DNA from: Prunella strophiata
Lineage: Eukaryota > Chordata > Aves > Passeriformes > Prunellidae
Direction of reading: 5' to 3'
Assembly (NCBI GenBank): GCA_036583965.1
Contig: JAZBQD010000030.1
Span: 82,154,800 to 82,218,799 of the forward strand
DNA: 64,000 nt
Part shown: positions 26,701 to 41,000 of the stretch, in pieces
Position numbering within the stretch: position 1 is the stretch's first letter
Layout of the letters: every line of letters starts with the position of its first letter
Notes under the pieces: model-generated
Seen by the model: only the letters and a program-made list of their open reading frames with translations
Database searches by the model: none
What the model was told of the DNA's origin: nothing
Program-made: the position numbers and the translations under genes

Positions 26701-29700
26701 TAATTTATGAGAGAAGAATGAATTATACATTTACTTATCAAGAGTATAAGCTTTGTAGGTTATTAGTGGCTGCATGCTGTAGTAAAAATCAGGTTATGCT
26801 CCTAACTGTTTCAAAGCTAGAAAACTTTTGTCTTCCCTATGCTGCTGGCCCTTTGGAATATTATTGTTGACACTGGGTGAAAATGCAACTGATCTTATGA
26901 GGAAGGTTACTACAAAGCTGCTCATGAAATGAGTGGAGGTAGTAAAATAGTTCTTTGGGTTGGCTGTTTCCATGTGTAGTAATAAAAGGCATTGTAAACT
27001 TTTTGCAATAAAGGGAAGTATTGCCTCCTAAAGGAATTGTAGGAAATGCTTTCCTGTTCACTGACAGCTCATGATAGAGGTGTTGTGGTGGTCGTGGTAA
27101 AACAATTCAACACACTGTGCTTTCATGTAGAAGAAGGATAACAAACATCTGTAGTACTGAAGAGTATAGTAAAGTAAATACCTGCTTTGGAAATGAAATT
27201 GATGAATTGATCTTTTTGTGCTGGATACTTACACATTGTTTTTAGAGTTGTACCTGTGCTAGTCTTTGACAGAAAAGTGTTCTTCCAATATCTTTATAGC
27301 TAAGTAGCTGCAGAGAATTGAAGATTTTTTTTGTTAATTATGGTGCTGTAGTGCTTTTAGTAATTCTGAGAAAGCTTACAGAAAGAAGTCATAATATAAT
27401 TGGTTTTAATTTTCAGGGTAATCCTTGAAATATCAGCTAGGAAAATGCAATCTGTCACTTCTGATGCAAAATATAGACAGCAGTATAAAATAAAAATCCA
27501 GAAGTGCTAAGTCAATAAGTCTGTAGACTTCATGTTAGTCCACACTTAGGACACTTGTTCTGAACAGTGATGAGATTTTTCTTTTTTTTAAGTGCCAGAT
27601 GTTAAGTGTGTACATGTCTCAGAAGGTTCAAAAAGTGTTGAAGACTACAGAACACTGTTATTTAAAAATACAGAGTTTCTGACACTTCACTGTATAAATA
27701 AGGCTCTTATGTTGCTCTAAATGTCCAAGGCTGTGATGAGGCTTTTGAAAGCTTTCTCATGTACATAGTGTGGTGGTGGTGAAGGCAGACTGTCACTTGT
27801 TTCCAGTACTGTATTGTGGTGGGTTGTCAGGTGACCACCCTTCCAGCTCCTTGCTTGCTGCCCCTTCCTCAATAGGAGTGGAAAATAAAAAGTAAAAACT
27901 TGGGAGTTAAGATAAAGCCAGGGAGATCACTTACCCATTGCCATCATGGGCAAAATCGACTTAGGGAAAATTAATTTAGTTTAATTTAGTGTCCAATTAA
28001 GATAGGATTGGATGGTGAATCACAAAGGTAAAAACTAAAACACCACCTTCCACTTGTCTTTGCTTCTGGAGGAGTTAAGTGTAGGTATTACATAGCACAG
28101 ATCACACCCATTCCTTTCCACAGCTGGAGGGTGTTTGTTCTTCTACATATTTCTTGAAATGCTGCAGTAGTTTGGATATTTAAATAACAGCTTTTTCAGG
28201 CTCTTAACTCTTAGGATTAATTTATGAACTGTGTTTCAGTGAAGTTAGTCTTCATAAATGCTATTGTGTTGGCCTACTGGGTTCTAAAATACAGCTATCT
28301 TGTTTACCGGGCTTGAGGGAAAAAAGGGCTAATCAAGGCTATTTTTGGTCACTGTCAGTCAGGTTGTATGTTTGATCATGGAACCAGAAAAATTGATGGT
28401 CAGTTTGCATCTCTGAACTTGCAGTTCAAGTTGAGTTTCATGAAATTAAAATCTAAAGTATTTACGTCTGTTTAGTTGGTACTTACTTTTTTGCATAAAT
28501 GATCTGCAAATGTAATTCAAGAGGAGAGGGAAAAGTACACACAAGTAATGAGATTTATATAAAACCCAGTGGTTTTATCTGAAAAGCAATATAGATTAAT
28601 GTCAATATTCAGAATTTGCTGCTAAATTGACTGATCTGGAGATGAACAAGAGAGGTTGCTGTATGTAGTCCCTTTTATTCAGTCTTTTTTAAGAAGTTTT
28701 GATTTAAGCCCATCCACTGTAAGTCTATTTCTTTACTAGTGCTGTAGCTCTCTGTTGATGCTGACTGGACTGTTCAGAAGAGGCACTTCATTCTGTCAGT
28801 GGATATTAGCAGTGGCAGTGGACTGGAAGAACATGCTATTGATAGCAAAAACCATTCCTTTTCTCTCTAGGAAGAATACAGAAGTAGTGCATTTTTTTTT
28901 TTCTCCTGTTAGCAAGAATGTTTGGTTAGGAATAAGGTCTTTGTTTTGAACTCATGGCACTTTAAGAAAAACATGTTTGATAAATGTGTTCAACAGAATG
29001 TGTTTGTGTGTTTCCAAGTACCATCTGAGGACACAGCTGTGACAGCAGTGATGTCCAAATACAGGTGCACTTGTAGCATTGCTTGTATTTCAAAGACAAT
29101 CAGGCTGCCCTCAGGAAATATGGATTAGATTAATACCTTGTATATTTGGATTAGATTAATACCTTTCAAGTCTGTGTTTGAAAAGAATAAAAAGTACTAA
29201 ATAATATTCTTACTAAATTTTCAAGTTAAGAGAACTGTTACTGTAAAATTTAAAGACATACTAGTCTCTTTCTGACACAGAGGTCTTTTGTGGGTTGCTA
29301 TTTTTTATTTATTTTTGATTCCTCAAACTTCATAGGTGGAAAATTCTGTTTCAATTAGCTGTTTTAAGTTCCAGGACAAAAATATAAAATTGTCAGCTTC
29401 ATACCTCTGTCCTACCTTTGGCAAACACTGTGGGCTTCCTCTTCTGTTCCCCCTTTCCTGAAAGTTGGACCTTTCTCTGCCTGGTGCCTCTAAACACACG
29501 AACCTTGTTCAGTTTTGCACCTGCAAGCAGGTTAAATGAAGTCCAAATGCCACAAGCAATTCCAGAGAGGCTGGCAGAAGCAAAATATTTATGACAAGAA
29601 TAACAGCATGTGGGAATTGGTTATGGTGGCTGCTGTGCAGACCATGTCATAAATCAAGCTGTAGTAGTGTGTGGGGATGTGGGCTGGCTCCTGCTTTGAG

Positions 29701-32061
29701 CCTCCTGTTTTGTGTAAGGGAGAACTTGTTAAAAGTGAGAAGTGGCACTTTTCTGCTTCCCCTGACCCAGCTGTGGGCTATAACACAGTGGCTCAAGAAT
29801 TCAGTGCTCAGCTGTAGGATTATCAATGCTCTCTCTGCAGGATAGGGAAGTCTGTAGCTCACTCTGTTGGACAGTTTGGCTTCAGAAGTGTAGAATGCTC
29901 TGTTGTAAACTCAAAAACATAATGCATTAAAAAAAATAGTATACCAGGGAAGAAAAGAAACTGTATTTCTGATTAGGGTCAGGAGATCAGAATCTTATCA
30001 TCTAACCTAGAAGGCTGTATAAATATGGTTTGCAAATGGTAAAACATGTATCTTTCCTTCACAAATAACTATCAATTTTTGTATGTAGGTATTTGTGTGT
30101 AAAAAATGAAGGATTTTTGACAGAAATTGTATTGCAGCTGAAATATTTCCTGGATCTGGGACTACCAAATACTAGTTTAGGGTGGTTATAAGATACAGCC
30201 CTTTTCTGAAGCACACTGTGTGACTTTTTGCCCAGTCAGCATCTGTAGGGAAACTGTTGCATGCTTTCTCTTGCCGTGGAGGGATTCCCAACTACATGAG
30301 TTCATTGGCATTTCAGAGCAGCACAAGACCATACTAGAACAGGTGGTGGAGGCCACTATGCAGTGTCAGGTTTTTTCCCTCATTGATTATGAAATGTAAG
30401 TTCCATTTTTAGTGCTTCCTTTTTATCCTCTGTTTATACCAGATTAGGCCATGGCTAAGATAGTGCACACATGGTGAGCTGCTGTGCTTTGACTTGGAAG
30501 CTAATTTCTAGTCAAGAATGGTTATTTAGTTGCTCAGTTTTGGCTGTGCCTACCTGTCTTAGTGTAGAGGTATACTAAAACATAATAAAGGGAAAGATCT
30601 TTCAGGGAGATGTTATGTTATGTTGCTTCCCCCACCACAGTATTCACAACATTAAGTTAAATCATGCTGACACACTGCACTGTATTTTTGCATTAATTGT
30701 TTTGAAAACTGTCTTGTTACTTTGGTCTGTTCTGTCTTCGCTCAAGATATTTCTCCTCCCTGCCCCTCTTTCTGAAAAATCTTTGGGTCTTCCTGTTTAA
30801 AAATCTTTCATGAAGCATAACAAAACTTCCATAATTATGATGTCTGTGTTGCTGCTTTCAATCTAGACTGATACCAGCTTTGTCTGCTATGTGGCAAGTG
30901 TTTTTTTGTGAGTTTAGTGAACTGTCTTTGTGGAACAATTTGAGGTGGTCTTTTAACATGATTTTTAGCTCATATCCTTCCCACTTTTTCTCTCATTGCT
31001 CCTCTTCTTGGTTCATAGCAGACAATTGAAAAAAAAAAAAATCCTCCTGTGGGTTTACATGCCAGGGTTGTTTTCATTCCATTGAAAGCTTGAGTTCCCA
31101 CCTGGATTGGGATCTTCTCTATTTGCAGTGAGGAGTTTGATAAAATGACTAAGTTTGCAGCCCTTGGTTGTCATCCTTTGCCAAGGATCTGTTAAAAAGT
31201 GTAACAAGTTCTCCTACAGCTGCCTGTAAATTGTGTCTTGGCACAGCATCCTTCTACCCACTAACTCCAATTCCAGACCCTGCAAAGTGTGTCTCTAGAC
31301 GTGTGGGTGAGTGGAGAAACAGATTATGGTGTTACTGTGGGAATATTCTGAGCCATTGGGGCTGAACAGGGTCCTTGGTCTGTAATGGGTTCTGTGCTTT
31401 TCATGTTACTTGTTTGTGCCTTTGAAAAGAAACAGCTGGATTGAATCACATTTTGGGCATTGTTATCAAACTGGTGACTCACAGCCTGTTCCTCAGTGTT
31501 TGAGGGACACAGTTAGATTCTCTGTTTGCCACTCACAAGAAGTGTATCCAAATTGCATTTTCCTGTTCTCAAGTGACTTTGCTATCCCTTCTTTGGCCCA
31601 CAATCTCAGCTCCATCATGGATGCTGCAATTATACCTCCTTTCCTTTTTTTCCTGCCCTTTAGTCTTCATCTTCCACCTCCTGAGCACTAGTGTCAGTTA
31701 CAGGTCAGGAAACAGTGCTTTAATTTAAAATTTGTGTAATTAAGGCTCCCCCAAAAAACTTTTATTTTGGAAGGTGTTATTGTCTCCAGTTAAAAAAAAA
31801 AAACTTAATAAAGAGGCAATCACAGATCCAGTTCCAACCAGATTAGGCATTAGTTTTATGTTAGGCCAGATGTAAAAAATAGTTGAATGGTTTTGTACAT
31901 TGTGATAGGTGTACTTTGTACATTCTGAGGTAATGAGAGCCTTTGATCTCACTCCATGAGTGTGAGGCAGGCTGCAGTCAAATCAGTCAAATGTTCCATG
32001 TCTGGCTACTGATGTAAACCTCTTGCTTATTATTTTCTTCTGATATATGCTGGTACAAATG

Positions 32062-32097
<36 letters not shown>

Positions 32098-35000
32098 TGG
32101 GGTATGTGGGGTGAGAGAGGAAAAAAGACAAAATAGTAGTGCTTATCTGTCATATTGTGGCTGGGACATTTAGGGAGGCAGTCTCTGGACTAGATGGGCA
32201 GATAGGAATGAAGGATTGATCAGTTCTAGGTGCCAGGTAAAAAAGGCTGGAACTAAACTCTCCATGGGCAAGTTTTGAATGCTGGACTTGAGAAATTTTG
32301 AGTGACATGGTTTGAAAAGAAGGTCAGGGTGAGGAAAGTAGCTGGCCATGTGTCCCTCAATTGCAGTGTAATCTTATGCATTGAACTGACTGGAGGTATA
32401 GATATGGAAATCCACAGTCCCAATATAAATAAAGAGAAACTTCCAGCTGTCTATTTCTACTCCATTTAGAAAATTGAGACTTTCAGGCAGCCTTTGATTA
32501 CAGAGATAAGTGGCTAATGTCTGTGTTCTGACTTTGTGAAAGTAGTCTCAAAAGGATTGCACATGCTGTTTTGTTGCTTGGGCAGAAAATGGTGGTATTA
32601 TTTTCAGTATTTGCCAGTAATTACTAAGATGCTAGATGTTTTACAGATGTTGACATACTGCTGCATAAAAGTAGTGTAAATGCCAATGTATAACTCTCCT
32701 TGATTTTGAAATATAGGCTATTGCTGTTTTTTTTTATTCTTGGAAATGGAATATAAAACCAAGTAAATGCTGCAGCAATACAGATAGTTGGGAGCACAAT
32801 CTGACTTCAAGTGCCTGCTTTGCAGTACTGCGTGTTGCAAATCCTTTGCAAATCTTACATGATGGTGTCTATATTAAATGTTCATCATCCTGAGGAGGAT
32901 ACAGAGGTGATTTCTGGATTGTAAGGTCACTGTGTTATAAAATGTAACATGAGACCCAGCACCTGTGACAGTTAACATGGTAAACTACTACTTCCCCCAC
33001 CATGTCCTCTTAATGATAGACAATATTTTTATAAGCTTGTGGGCTGGGGATTTCACCTTTACATTTCTAATCTAGACCTGAATTCCAACCTGACTTGAAG
33101 GTAGCTTAACTGGTCTTTTTTTCCCCCCTCCCTTTTGTTTTCTTCAGATGATAGCACTGAATGCCAAACTGCATCAAAGAAAGAAGAGCAGAATGACAAA
33201 GAAAAGAAAGATGAAGAAGAGACACCCCTGCCCACTTACAGGGCCAAATCGATTGTTGAGAGTTGGGTGTGGGGTAAACAACCAGGTATCACAGCTGTTT
33301 TGGTCATTTTCACTGACATTATGTATTCTATATTGATCACTACTTTTGTAGCATCAGGAAGTATTTGTAGCAAATGTACTTGCTGACATATGGATCTGTT
33401 AGGTTAGTGAAATAAGTTGGGTATGTGGTTTAACTGTGATTGAAATTAGACATTTGCTGTAATTAATTTCAGGTTTAATTAGACTCTTGACTTGAGGAGT
33501 CAATTTGCCCCTTTCAGGCTGCTTGAAGGAATGATAGACTGACTTGCAGTAAATGAAGTTATCCAGTGAAAAGTTCCAATGTCTTCAGAATATTTCTTTT
33601 CAGTTGCAGACATTATGTAGAAATTGCTTAGTTTCTGAAGCCTGAATTTTCTGCAGGCAGTAATGGTTTAATGGGTGATTTTCTTTTTGGTTTCATGGTC
33701 TGGTAGATAGGTTTGTGTGAATCATGGGAGGAAGGTTGAAATGGTTAGTTCAGTTAACTGTTTGTCCTGACCTTTGCTGACAGTAATTGCACCTGTGGTG
33801 GCAGTGGGAAAGTAGTTTGTGTGTTCACATCTTTGCATAGGGGTCTATAAAATACTACTTTTGATACTGAAGCCAGTTGAAGTTCATGGCTGTTTGCTAC
33901 TGTAGAGCAGCAGTTCATTGTCTAAAATTGTCCATGTTTAAAAATAGCAGATCAGAAGAAGCCTCAGTTCAGTAGTTTATTTTACAGTTCCTGGTACATG
34001 ATATTGCCTGATTCAGATGTTGGCATGTACGAACTTCAGAGGCATCTGTTGTGTCACTTGTCCTTTCCCCTCACCCAGAAGCATTTGAAGATCCCTGGGA
34101 AAAGTATTATCTCTTCAGTGCCAGAATCTGCATCTGTGTAGCTGTTTGCTAGGGGAGATACTTGTTTCTGTTGAGCCACAGGTCAGCTGCCAGTCTGCTG
34201 CCCTCTGCTCTGTGCCAGCCTGCTTGCTCCCTTTCCTTGAGGACAGCAGGACAGATGGATTTGCTGTCACTCTGGTAGCAGGACAGAATCTTGCAGTATA
34301 TCAGGAATGACAAGAATTGCCACTACAGTGGAAGAGGGAGCGAGAATTGAATGTGTTGGAGAGATGTGAGCTGAAGGTCACATTATTTATGTCTTATATT
34401 CTTATTTAATGTGTGTTGCTGAAAAGTAAAATAAAACTATTTTACAAAATGGTTATCTAAATGTCAAAGATCTTAACCAAATTTATTTCAGCTGACCAAA
34501 GTGTTTGAGACAGCACTTGGTCTTGAAGCTCACCCTCCAATTATTTTTTGAAAAATTGAAGAAGCAGTTTTTCAAAATAAAAAGGATGTATGTGTGTTTG
34601 GAATTTTCAGAAAGAAATAGCTTTCTGTCTTGTAGTTACTTTTAATGCTTATATATAGTGTGGTTTATTGCTGTGTGTATGGATTCTTGTTCTAGAAATA
34701 ACGTGTGAAGACTTTATAATTTGTCAGAAATAAATTTTTTCCTTGGTCTCTTACCATTTGTGCTTGAAGTTTGTATCACCTAGCTGTGACAAAAATCCTT
34801 AAACAGTGCTATGAACACACTTGTGGTTTATTTATACAATAAATGCATTTATTGTTTAAATAAACCACAAGTGTGGCTTTTGTTCAGGATTGTAGGTTAC
34901 CTTGTTAACTTTTGTTTTGCATTTGTCAGAAATATAGCTAACAGCTGCTTTTTGAGCCATCCTAGTTGTGGCTTGGTAATTAATTTGGAAAACACGACAG

Positions 35001-38000
35001 CATCAGTTCCATTTTGATACTTTAACTGCTTTCTGTTAATATTTCATAAAATGAGAACTGTTTTAAGCATTTCTTCTGTTATCCTTTAAAAAATAAACTT
35101 CTGAACGTTTCCTTGTCGAAACCACGAAGGAACTTTTTAAAAGAGTTATTTCTTAAATATATCATTGCTGATCAAGTAGGAATTAAAGACTTACTATGTC
35201 TTCATTTATAGTTTATATTCCTTTACAAGTAAGGTATAATTCAGAGATAGAGATTGGAAGTTATGTTACAAAAAAAACTGAAGAGGCATTTAAAGTCAGT
35301 GTTTCAGGTCAATACACTGAAGTATTTCTCCTGAGTTGAATGATTTACAGCCTTACCTTATGAAAATAGTAACTAGATATTAGACACTGTATGTTTTAGA
35401 AGTGCTGTAATACAATCTTATTTTGCCAAGTGTGGAAGATCTTGGTGTTGAACTTCAGGCTAATCTAGGTCAGTGGGCCTTGTGACACCCCTCCCCCATG
35501 GGGGCTGAGAGATTGTGAGAGCACAGAGGAAAACCTGCTCATTAAATGTGCTGAGGAACAGTACTTCATGTGCCCCTCAACTCCATACATGTTTTGTCAT
35601 CCTGGCACAGGTTCAGAGGAGCAAAATGTTTTCTCTGGGTCTCATTTATGCTGAGATCCCTGTGCTGTCAAAACAAGGCAAAGATATCATAATGTTTTTC
35701 TTTTTTAATTTTTTTTTTGTAATGGTCTTACTGTTCCAAGCACTGTAAGAATACATAAGATAATAAATACATGTGTAAGTCGTTATTTGACTTTTAAGGT
35801 GTTTTTTTTTTCTTTCCTTTCTCTTTTGCATCTTAGTGTTCTTCCATTTCATATGCAGCTCTTTTGTGATACCACTGTTAAACTATTCCTTTTTTACATG
35901 AATGCTCCCTTAAAATATCTTCTGTCTGTTGTATTCATACTAGGTTGAGTACATTCATAAAGCAGTTCCTCTGATTCTTCCTAAAAATCCTTGTTTACTA
36001 CCTTCTTTTTTCAGTTTTCTTTTCTGAAGATATTTCAGGTTTTAACATCTTACATGATCTGAGGTCCAGGTGTTCAGCCCTAGGTATGGGGAAAAAAAAA
36101 AGAGGAAACGCTTTGAAGTGGTTGTTCAAAGCCTACAGAAAATAGAGCAGTATTTCATCTTCTTGGGCTTCTTTCTCTTAGTCATAATATGCTTAAGGTT
36201 GTCTATATTGAATCATACTTTTTACAGTGTTGCCCCTTATTTTTCTGATATTGTTAGTACAATATCACCAAGATTGCACCAGGAAATGCTTTATAGGCAC
36301 TACTGAAGAGGCAAGGTTAAAATTAACCATGTGACTTCAGTGAGCTTATTGAGATACTTGTCATTACCAAGTGCACTTGTATTCCTGCATTTGTGTTGTG
36401 AGAGAAGGAGATAGGCAGAACTTCCATCCTGCTTTTAGTTACATGATGAAATCTAAATTTACACTGTGTACAGAAGTAATTAAAAAGTAGTCATGACATT
36501 GAGAAAACCCTTCTTTTAGCCTTCTTTATTGAGATACTTTTGGCTTTTATCAAATTTCTTGATTCATACTTTCAAGTTTAGATTTACAAATGCTGAGTCA
36601 AAGGATGAAATTTACCCCCCTCCCTCATTTTACATTTCTCAGAGCTCCTTTGTCTATGTATTTTCTTTTACCTTTTTGCCTTTGGATCATCATCCCATCA
36701 TGTTCCCTCTACCCCAGCTTGAAACCACTTGTCCAGCTCCCAATATCTGTTTGGTTGCTGTTTACACCCTTAAGGAGTGTGTGTGTTACTGTGTATTTTT
36801 ACACACAGACAGGAATTTAAATTCTTGCTGTTTTGTTCTGTGCATGAGTATTAGAACATCAATTTAAACAAGTTTTGCTGATGATCTAAAACTTTGGAAA
36901 TTATAGAATCATAGAACATGCTGGGTTGGAAGGGGACCCATGAGGATCGAGTCCAGCTCTTGGCCCTGCCCAGGACACCCCAGTAGTCACACCACAGTGC
37001 CTGAGAGCATTGGCCAAACACTTGCACTCAAACAAGCTGGCTGCTGTGACCACTTCCCTGAGGAACTGCAGTGCCCAACCACCCTCTGAGTGAAAAACTT
37101 GTTCCTGATACCCAACCCAAACCTCCCCTGACTCAGCTTTGTGCCATGTCCTTGAGTCTAGTCACTGGTCACGAGTGAAGGACAGGTACTTGCCTCTCCA
37201 CTTCCCCCTCACAAAGATGTTGAAGATCACAATGAGGTCTCCCTTCAGTCTCCTCCAGGCTGAACAAACCAAGTGTTCTCAGCTGCTTCTCATAAAGCTT
37301 CTTCTCCATATGCTTCACTGTCCTGTACCCAGCCACAAAATGAAATGCATTCTGAATGCACATGCAGCTGATCAATATTTTTTCTGTTGAATACTAATAT
37401 GGTGAAGTCTGATGTTGGTCATCTTTTGAACAGGGAGCAGAAAGCTAAAAGATAAATGCCCTTTAGGCATTATATTCTTTGTTGGTATGAATTAACATTG
37501 AAAGCCTATTTTGGTTTTGTTTCTGAAGGAAATTATGTGTATGTGATGGCATTTTTGTCCTTCCCTCTAACTTCTGAATTTGCTTATTCTAGAGGTTTGA
37601 AGGGTCATTAAAAGCCTTTTAAGCCAAGCCAACTGCATCCTTTATCTCCTCTTTGTCCAGTGGAAATAGTGTGTGGTGGAAGGGGAAGGAGAAGACAAAA
37701 TATGAAATTCTCTAGGAAATTAGAGCTCATTAGTTCTGCTGGTGACAGGAGTGTGTACTCATTATAACAGTAGATTAATGCCAAATTCTACTTGAATGTG
37801 TTTCCAAGTCTGAATTCTCTCCTCACTGTATCATCTATATTTGCTGTTACTAAAGTTTGTGAGTCAACCTGGAAAGCATTTCAGCCTGATACTTGGCATT
37901 TTTAAGGTGCCTAATTTATCTGTCAGAAGCATGTGGTGTTCCTGAAAAGAGCTAATGAAATGAGCATTAAGAAACCATGTAGCATGTTTAGTTATTTCTT

Positions 38001-41000
38001 TGTGCTCCTAAAACAGGAGCAAACTGTCCTTTAGATATGCTACCTATCTTAGGGCTTGTGTCAGAGATGGTTTAAGAACCTGCTTGTTTTGTCTCCTGTG
38101 TTGTTCCAATATCTGAATAACACCACTTCTTAACTCTGTTCTGTCAAGTAGGGGTTGAACAATTCCAGTGTTTTTCCTTCTAATGCAGGGAACTTTAGGC
38201 AGGAGGAATTAGGAAGTGAAGATTTGTAGTTGTTTGCTGAGAGGAGGGAGAGGTGTCATAAATTTTAACAACCCTTACCTGTCTCTACTGCAGCCAGCAA
38301 CATTCCTGACTGTAGCTGCCAGTTAACAAGTATTCTGCTAATGGTGCTTTGAGAAATTAAACTGGTGAAAATTAAACTAAATGACTCCCAACTCCTACAG
38401 GGCAGGTGCAGAATAGGTAAATAATGTGCCTCTGCCTTTCCCAGAATGACTGGCAAAGCATAGCACTGCAAAGGATGGCTAGCATCACGGGCTGGTGTAG
38501 TGACATATGAACAGTTTTGTTTAAAGAGTTGCCTGTAACCTTCTCAGATGAAATTTGAATCGTTGCTATTAATAAGCTATTCTCTCATTAGACTGTTCAG
38601 TTCATCAGTAACAAGTGTTGCTCAGATCTGAAGGTTTATTGAACTGAGTTTCACTGCCTTGATTCCCAGATGTGTTTAAATCTTTTGAAAGCTTAACTTC
38701 AAATGTTTTGTAAAGATAAATTTACTTATTGTGGAATAAGAGAAGATTTAAAGTGAGGAAGTGTATATAGATATATCTCATTTAAAAATAGTGTTACTTT
38801 TAATAAAACAAGACAGTCATTGGTTCAGTGTTTAGATGTCTGAATTATAAGGATACTATTACCTGTTCCAGCCTTTACTACACTTTGTATATGAACTTTG
38901 TTTTGCATTCTCAAAATACTAAAGGAATTTTATATAAAATATTTATAAACAGAATTATTTAATTTTGGTAGAAAGTCTTCCTAAAATTGTAGCCATTTCT
39001 AACTGTGAAGGCACATCCTTCTCTCCCAGCTTTCTTAACCTCCCCCTAGGTCTGAGATCATTGAAACATGTTAAACCCTAAACTTTAACGAGGCAATTCT
39101 GCCTGGCAAGAAATGTATCTTTCTTAATTTATGTGACACCTGGATGTCATTGTGGTTGATTGAAAGTGGTTAGAAAGGTATGCAGTTGCAGACTTTCAGG
39201 GAAAGTTCCTTGTGAAGTAGTTGCTGGAGGATTGGTGAGTAGGTGGTCTCTGCTTGTCCTGAGTGTTTTTCTAGCAGTCCCCACGATGGATTTTTCATTA
39301 GTGTGTTGTTTTGAAACAAAGAGCTTTTTCGTTTGAGTCTTCAACTCTCACAAAAGATTTTAGAGAGTTTCCACAATTAGGTAACTTGCCAGGCAGGAAT
39401 GAAGGACAAATGCTGTAGCTCTATATTACTTGACAGACTGCTGAAACTATCACTCAGTTCTTGTTTTCTGTAGCACCAAACATAGAGTCTTTTCCCCAAA
39501 TACAGCAGTTAAAGTGCCTTCTTTTTTCTTGACTATTTCTTTACTTTTCCTGTGGATTCAAGACCATAATTTGGGAATTGAATCTGCAGGATAAAATTAT
39601 TTTTCAAAACAAACAGTGTTAGGCAAAGTCTCTTTGTGAAGAAGAGAGCATGGTCATTTTTGTACTTTGGTGTTATGGCCTGGTGAAGTTTTAGTGGGTG
39701 ATAGGACTTAAATGTTCAGGAAGGGAGGAAAAAAGTCCTGACTTTTATGTCTTTGGTTTGCCTAGAGGGATCATGGAAATGGGATGTCACTATTGCCTAT
39801 GTTCTGTTTTGGTGCTCTGTGAGATTTTTTTTTTTTTAATTTTTTTTTTAAATTTTTATTTTTGTGTTTTTGCTGTGTGCTACACAGTTGTTTGGGAAAT
39901 TTTGTAGAGCTAAAATTAAGCATGGTGTGGCTTTTTGTCAAATTTCTTGTTGGTTTCGTTATATTTCTTGTTGTTTGAGTCAGGATGTATAATTCCTGCT
40001 GTCACTTTTATCTGAGAGGTCTAGACTGCAAGGAATATTTTTGAATCTCTTCTTTCCTGTTGAAAAAATAAGTCCCTCATAGGTGGAAAGATGTGAATTG
40101 CCTAGGGAAAGGAATCTAACACATTATGAAATGGTGAAAGGTGAGTAGGAATGTTGAAAACAGGCTGGGGTGCTGGCTGACAGCAAACCATAAGTGACTG
40201 TGCAATGTGATCCAGTGGCAGAGGGGGCTGCTTGAATTCTTTCCTGGGTACAGAAAGATGGGGGACAAAACTTTGAAATACTTTTTACAGCTGCAGTTGC
40301 AAAAGAAGTTTTATACCTCCTTAGATAAAACCTTTAACCATAGAGACCATAAATGTGTCTAAATTTCTATAGTTTGGAGGCACTTGTTCCAAAAAAAAGT
40401 TGATTTTTTTATAGTTTTGAGGTTGGTTTTTTATAATTATTTTGAAATGTGTCTTTCTTCTCACAACCCATTGTTACATATATGCAGACATATGTTTTTT
40501 TTTTTTTTTTTCATACCCTTAGCCAGTTGTCATTTAAAACAAAGATACTTCTGTGTAGCTGCCAGGCAACAAATGTGGTTGGCTTAGGGACAAGTATAGT
40601 AATGCAGTGCAAAGCAGAGTGGGGTGGCTCAGTGATCAGACTGTTAATGAAGGGACAGAAAAGAACCTCTTTAGGAATGTACATTGTTGATGTTTGTCTT
40701 AGGAGTTAAAGCTACAGAGTATATAAAAATACAGTTTTCAAATTTTTATTTTAGTGTGGTTTTTTGTTGTTGTTGTTTTTGGCACTGTACTTGTTACCAT
40801 CAGTTATTAGATTAATAGGACTTTGGGCTGTTGCATTCTTGCTGTGGTGAAGAGAAAGAAGAATTAATATTCTAGCATTGGTACATAAGTCACATCTTTT
40901 ATTTGTTAATAGTACTTGAAAGCATCTTAAATTTCTGACATTATTTGTTTCAGAAGCATAGCAGCTCTTGGCAATAATCCTAGAGCTTCTGAGAGTAGTT

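Larger units (their letters stand above)
25698..33147 (+). other. HERC2: HERC2 intron 3 (7.45 kb)
   Basis: AT-rich. Contains a candidate old LTR-type repeat (about 27815-28130), a 26-base tandem duplication (29121-29165), and a pure T run of 34 bases (32063-32096). No exon is supported inside. Confidence 0.8.

Noticed and set aside
32063..32160. Poly(A) tail of a minus-strand processed pseudogene
   Set aside because: No AATAAA near the A run and no gene similarity in the adjoining sequence.
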